This document shows, in pieces, positions 17,142 through 19,438 of a stretch of 19,438 nt of DNA. The stretch covers positions 1-19,438 of the forward strand of contig CAKRNI010000023.1 in assembly GCA_934370915.1 (NCBI GenBank). Direction: 5' to 3'. The notes beneath the pieces were generated by a model that did not search any database, was not told the origin of the DNA, and saw only the letters and a program-made list of their open reading frames with translations. Source of the DNA: an uncultured Lachnospiraceae bacterium. GTDB lineage: Bacteria; Bacillota; Clostridia; Lachnospirales; Lachnospiraceae. Within the stretch, counting starts at the first letter, position 1. Every line of letters begins with the position of its first letter. Position numbers and translations under genes: made by a program.

Positions 17142-18071
17142 CTACTGGATCGTCGTGCCGCCCTTACCGGCTAAGGCGCTCTTTGCGCCGTCAAGGGAAG
17201 TGATGATCGCGCGGCGTCCTTTTCCTGCGTTGATGAAGCCGATGGAGCTTTCAACCTTCGGCAGCATGGAACCTGTCTTAAAGTGGCCTTCCCCGGCATA
17301 GCGGGCTGCATCAGTCGTTGTCATCTTATCGATGTTGATCGGATGGTCACTGCCGTAGTTTAATACGACATTCGGAACACCTGTGATGAACATCAGGACA
17401 TCAGCGTCAAGTTCTTTCGCGAGAAGTCCTGCCGCACGGTCTTTCTCGATCACAGCGCTGGCACCCTTTAAGTGGGAACCCTGTTCCATAACCGGGATTC
17501 CGCCGCCGCCTGCGGCGATCACCGGCTGGTCAGCGTCCGCGAGAGCGCGGATCGCATCAATCTCGACAATCGCAACCGGCTTCGGAGCGGCAACGATACG
17601 GCGGTAGCCTTCGCCTTCCTTCACAACGAAGTTGCCCTTTGCCTCTTCCTCCTTTGCCTCCTCAGCGTTCATCACACGCCCAACTACCTTCATAGGAGTG
17701 TAGGAGGACTCATCGTACGGGTCAACCGTGACCTGCGTTAAGATCGTAGATACGGCCTTGTAGATGCCGCGTTTGATAAGCTCTGAGCGGAGAGCGTTCT
17801 GGAGATCGTAGCCGATATATCCCTGACTCATTGCGGAGCAGACAGACATCGGAGCCGGAGTGTAACCTTCATGATTTTTCGCAAATTCATTTAAAGCGGT
17901 GTGGATCATACCGAGCTGCGGAGTATTTCCGTGGGTGATCACAACCTGCCAGCCGTCCTGAATAAAATCAGCGATGGCTTTCGCCGTCTTTGTAACGGCT
18001 GTTTTCTGCTCCGGAAGGTTCGTTCCGAGAGCGTCATGTCCAAGTGCTAAAACAAGTCTTTTCTTTGCCAT
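17142..18071 (-). CDS. arcC: Carbamate kinase
   Basis: Carbamate kinase converts carbamoyl phosphate and ADP to ATP and carbamate in the cytosol, usually the last step of arginine deiminase or purine/allantoin-derived pathways. The 309-residue length is standard. The ATG at 18071 (MAKKRLVLALG) has GAGGG upstream; the in-frame ATG at 18203 would add 44 unsupported residues and lies before the predicted transcription start. Amino-acid-kinase-fold motifs are ALGHDALG (9-16, where ALGGNAL is classical), THGNTPQLG (46-54, classical THGNGPQVG), SQGYIGY (82-88), AAGGGGIPV (186-194), VIEKDRAAGLLA (207-218) and GSMLPKVE (267-274). The GGN-to-GHD change is notable; from memory, a GH-type variant occurs in other clostridial ArcC proteins. 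No arginine deiminase, carbamoyltransferase or antiporter gene is adjacent. A related carbamate-kinase-like role is possible. Confidence 0.9.
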   Translation of the reverse strand: MAKKRLVLALGHDALGTNLPEQKTAVTKTAKAIADFIQDGWQVVITHGNTPQLGMIHTALNEFAKNHEGYTPAPMSVCSAMSQGYIGYDLQNALRSELIKRGIYKAVSTILTQVTVDPYDESSYTPMKVVGRVMNAEEAKEEEAKGNFVVKEGEGYRRIVAAPKPVAIVEIDAIRALADADQPVIAAGGGGIPVMEQGSHLKGASAVIEKDRAAGLLAKELDADVLMFITGVPNVVLNYGSDHPINIDKMTTTDAARYAGEGHFKTGSMLPKVESSIGFINAGKGRRAIITSLDGAKSALAGKGGTTIQ

Positions 18072-18132
18072 ATCGAATCCCTCATTTCTATTACATACCG
18101 ATATCGTTGGGGCAGATCTGCTTAAGCGGAAG

Positions 18133-18155
18133 CCGCGGATAAGTTTTTTCCGCGG
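18133..18155 (-). repeat. CCGCGG hairpin in the carbamate kinase leader
   Basis: Two CCGCGG palindromes (18133-18138 and 18150-18155), each part of a direct repeat CCGCGGAT, flank an A/T spacer and can form a 6-bp stem with an 11-base loop in the arcC leader. A perfect 10-bp palindrome, GCAGATCTGC (18112-18121), lies nearer the gene. The function of both is unknown. Confidence 0.5.
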
Positions 18156-18193
18156 ATCGGTAGAAAGCGGCCTGCTTTTATGTATTTTCAGAT

Positions 18194-18222
18194 ATTTTAC
18201 CATATTTTAAGTGATTATGGAA
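18194..18222 (-). promoter_or_regulatory. Probable promoter of carbamate kinase
   Basis: On the minus strand, TAAAAT (18194-18199) with a TGG extension is preceded at 17 bases by a weak -35, TTCCAT (18217-18222). It would give a leader of about 116 bases containing the CCGCGG hairpin. Confidence 0.5.
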
Positions 18223-18278
18223 GAAAAAACTCAAAGTTTTATGATGGGACCCAGGTAGAAAAAAATTGAATTGAAAAT

Positions 18279-18313
18279 TTCGCATGGTTCTGCGGAAGCA
18301 GAAGCTTAGCGAA
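18279..18313. repeat. Intergenic hairpin with GGAA tetraloop
   Basis: TTCGC (18279-18283) pairs with GCGAA (18309-18313), and inside them TTCTGC pairs with GCAGAA around a GGAA loop. It lies between the divergent arcC and glycosyltransferase promoters and outside both predicted transcripts. The rest of the 408-base gap at 18072-18479 holds the two promoters and their leaders; I see no gene in it. Confidence 0.5.
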
Positions 18314-18357
18314 TGAATCCTGTTCTGGAATGAAAGAGAATCGAAAGAAATAATTTT

Positions 18358-18386
18358 TTGCTTTTTCAGATAATTTATGCTAAAAT
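18358..18386 (+). promoter_or_regulatory. Promoter of the glycosyltransferase gene
   Basis: TTGCTT (18358-18363) and TAAAAT (18381-18386) are 17 bases apart, with a TGC extension before the -10. Transcription would start near 18393, about 87 bases before the start codon. Confidence 0.75.
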
Positions 18387-18410
18387 AAGAACAACTGAGT
18401 CGAAAATCGC

Positions 18411-18461
18411 TGCCGCCTGTGTTCCGCACAGCCGGTAACGAAAAATTCCCCATCCGGGGAA
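18411..18461 (+). promoter_or_regulatory. Two-hairpin leader of the glycosyltransferase gene
   Basis: Hairpin A (18411-18437) pairs TGCCG-CTGTG with CACAG-CGGTA across one C-C mismatch and a five-base loop. Hairpin B (18446-18461) is a perfect TTCCCC/GGGGAA stem with an ATCC loop, ending three bases before the AAGGAGG ribosome site (18465-18471). The arrangement could modulate ribosome access. No known riboswitch class was recognised. Confidence 0.5.
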
Positions 18462-18479
18462 CGTAAGGAGGAAACAATT

Positions 18480-19438
18480 TTGAAGCTGTTATCGATAGCA
18501 ATTCCGTGCTACAATTCAGCGGCGTATATGGAAAATTGTATCAAGTCTCTGCTTCCGGGCGGAAATGAAGTGGAGATCCTGATCGTGGACGACGGATCCA
18601 CAAAGGACAATACGGCCGAGATCGCTGACCGCTACGAGAAAGAATACCCGGGGATCTGCAAAGCGATCCATCAGGAGAACGGCGGACACGGCGCTGCGGT
18701 GAACGCGGGATTAAAGGCCGCTACCGGGATCTATTTTAAGGTCGTGGACAGTGATGACTGGGTCAATGAGCAGGCATACAGACAGGTGCTTGACACCCTG
18801 CGCCGCTTCGTCTACGGAAAAGATACCCTCGATATGCTGATCACAAACTTTGTCTATGAGAAACAGGGCGCAAGACACAAGAAGGTTATGAGCTATAAGC
18901 TGGCGCTTCCGAAAGATGAGCTCTTTAGCTGGAACGATGTGAAGGTGTTCGTGGCAGGACAGTATATCCTGATGCACTCCGTGATCTACCGCACCGAGCT
19001 CTTAAGGGACTGCAAGCTGGAGCTCCCGGAGCACACGTTCTATGTGGACAATATTTTTGTCTACGAGCCGCTCCCGCATGTACATACGATGTACTATCTT
19101 AATGTGAACTTCTACCGCTACTTTATTGGCCGTTCGGACCAGTCTGTCAATGAACAGGTCATGATCGGAAGAATCGACCAGCAGATCCGTGTGACGAAGC
19201 TGATGCTTGGCTACTACGATGTGACAAAGATCCAGAACCGGAAGCTCCGCCACTATATGGTCCGCTATCTGGAGATCATGATGGTTATCTGCTCGATCCT
19301 GGCTATTAAGTCCGGCAGTGAGGAGAATATGGAAAAGAAAAAAGCGTTGTGGGAAGAGTTAAAGAAATCCAATCCGGCGCTCTACCTGCGACTCCGCTGG
19401 GGCTTCTTGGGACAGGGCATGAACCTTCCGGGAAAAGG
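18480..19438 (+). CDS. Family 2 glycosyltransferase, 3' end missing
   Basis: The frame is open from a TTG at 18480 to the right edge (319 codons), so the C-terminus is cut off. The TTG is eight bases after AAGGAGG; no in-frame ATG is nearby upstream. The GT-A fold is clear: LLSIAIPCYNSAAYM (3-17), ILIVDDGSTKDNT (33-45) with the nucleotide-sugar-binding Asp pair, NGGHGAAVNAGLKAATG (67-83) and the metal-binding VVDSDDW (88-94). These enzymes transfer sugars from nucleotide-sugar donors to cell-surface polysaccharide or glycolipid acceptors at the cytoplasmic face. The acceptor cannot be inferred, and any downstream genes lie outside the window. It is divergent from arcC. Confidence 0.92.
   Translation, partial: MKLLSIAIPCYNSAAYMENCIKSLLPGGNEVEILIVDDGSTKDNTAEIADRYEKEYPGICKAIHQENGGHGAAVNAGLKAATGIYFKVVDSDDWVNEQAYRQVLDTLRRFVYGKDTLDMLITNFVYEKQGARHKKVMSYKLALPKDELFSWNDVKVFVAGQYILMHSVIYRTELLRDCKLELPEHTFYVDNIFVYEPLPHVHTMYYLNVNFYRYFIGRSDQSVNEQVMIGRIDQQIRVTKLMLGYYDVTKIQNRKLRHYMVRYLEIMMVICSILAIKSGSEENMEKKKALWEELKKSNPALYLRLRWGFLGQGMNLPGK

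Noticed and set aside
18072..18203. Longer carbamate kinase starting at 18203
   Set aside because: The extra 44 residues do not belong to the family, and the start lies upstream of the predicted transcription start. MAKKRLVLALG at 18071 has a GAGGG site.

Overview
The window looks like chromosomal DNA from an anaerobic Clostridia, most likely Lachnospiraceae. The reasons are the rnfCDGEAB gene order, the cysS-mrnC-rlmB cluster, strong AAGGAGG ribosome binding sites with some TTG starts, sigma-A promoters (often extended -10), and the general protein similarity. The genus cannot be fixed from the sequence alone. No phage, transposon, IS element, CRISPR array or obvious foreign island is visible.

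Layout. (1) 1-287, minus: the 5' part of a secreted protein that runs off the left edge, divergent from the next block. (2) 594-4807, plus: a five-gene operon with a diacylglycerol-kinase-family lipid kinase, ispF (isoprenoid precursor synthesis), cysS, mrnC (Mini-III, 23S rRNA maturation) and rlmB (23S rRNA 2'-O-methylation), closed by a strong terminator. (3) 4987-5162, minus: a monocistronic tRNA-Thr(GGT) with its own promoter and terminator. (4) 5306-6298, plus: a DUF4397 protein with a tandem N-terminal repeat and no signal peptide. (5) 6316-11604, plus: a drug-efflux-type operon with a MATE transporter and a heterodimeric ABC exporter pair, expressed from a near-consensus promoter through a structured leader of about 150 nt. 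(6) 11685-16993, plus: the complete six-gene Rnf complex (ferredoxin:NAD+ oxidoreductase, ion pump), with a candidate Rex-type operator just upstream of its promoter. (7) 17036-18222, minus: an orphan carbamate kinase convergent with rnf, with back-to-back terminators between them. (8) 18358-end, plus: a family 2 glycosyltransferase, truncated by the right edge, with a leader of two hairpins.

How the genes fit together. Rnf couples reduced-ferredoxin oxidation to NAD+ reduction and an ion gradient, the main chemiosmotic device of many anaerobic fermenters. Carbamate kinase makes ATP from carbamoyl phosphate, so two energy-conserving functions lie side by side, but nothing shows they are co-regulated. 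The cysS-mrnC-rlmB group is translation housekeeping. No wholly new system is evident. The most unusual features are cysteine-rich C-terminal extensions on two otherwise standard proteins (IspF and RnfE), a lipid kinase with altered nucleotide-site motifs, the candidate Rex site, and several structured leaders that I could not assign to a known class.
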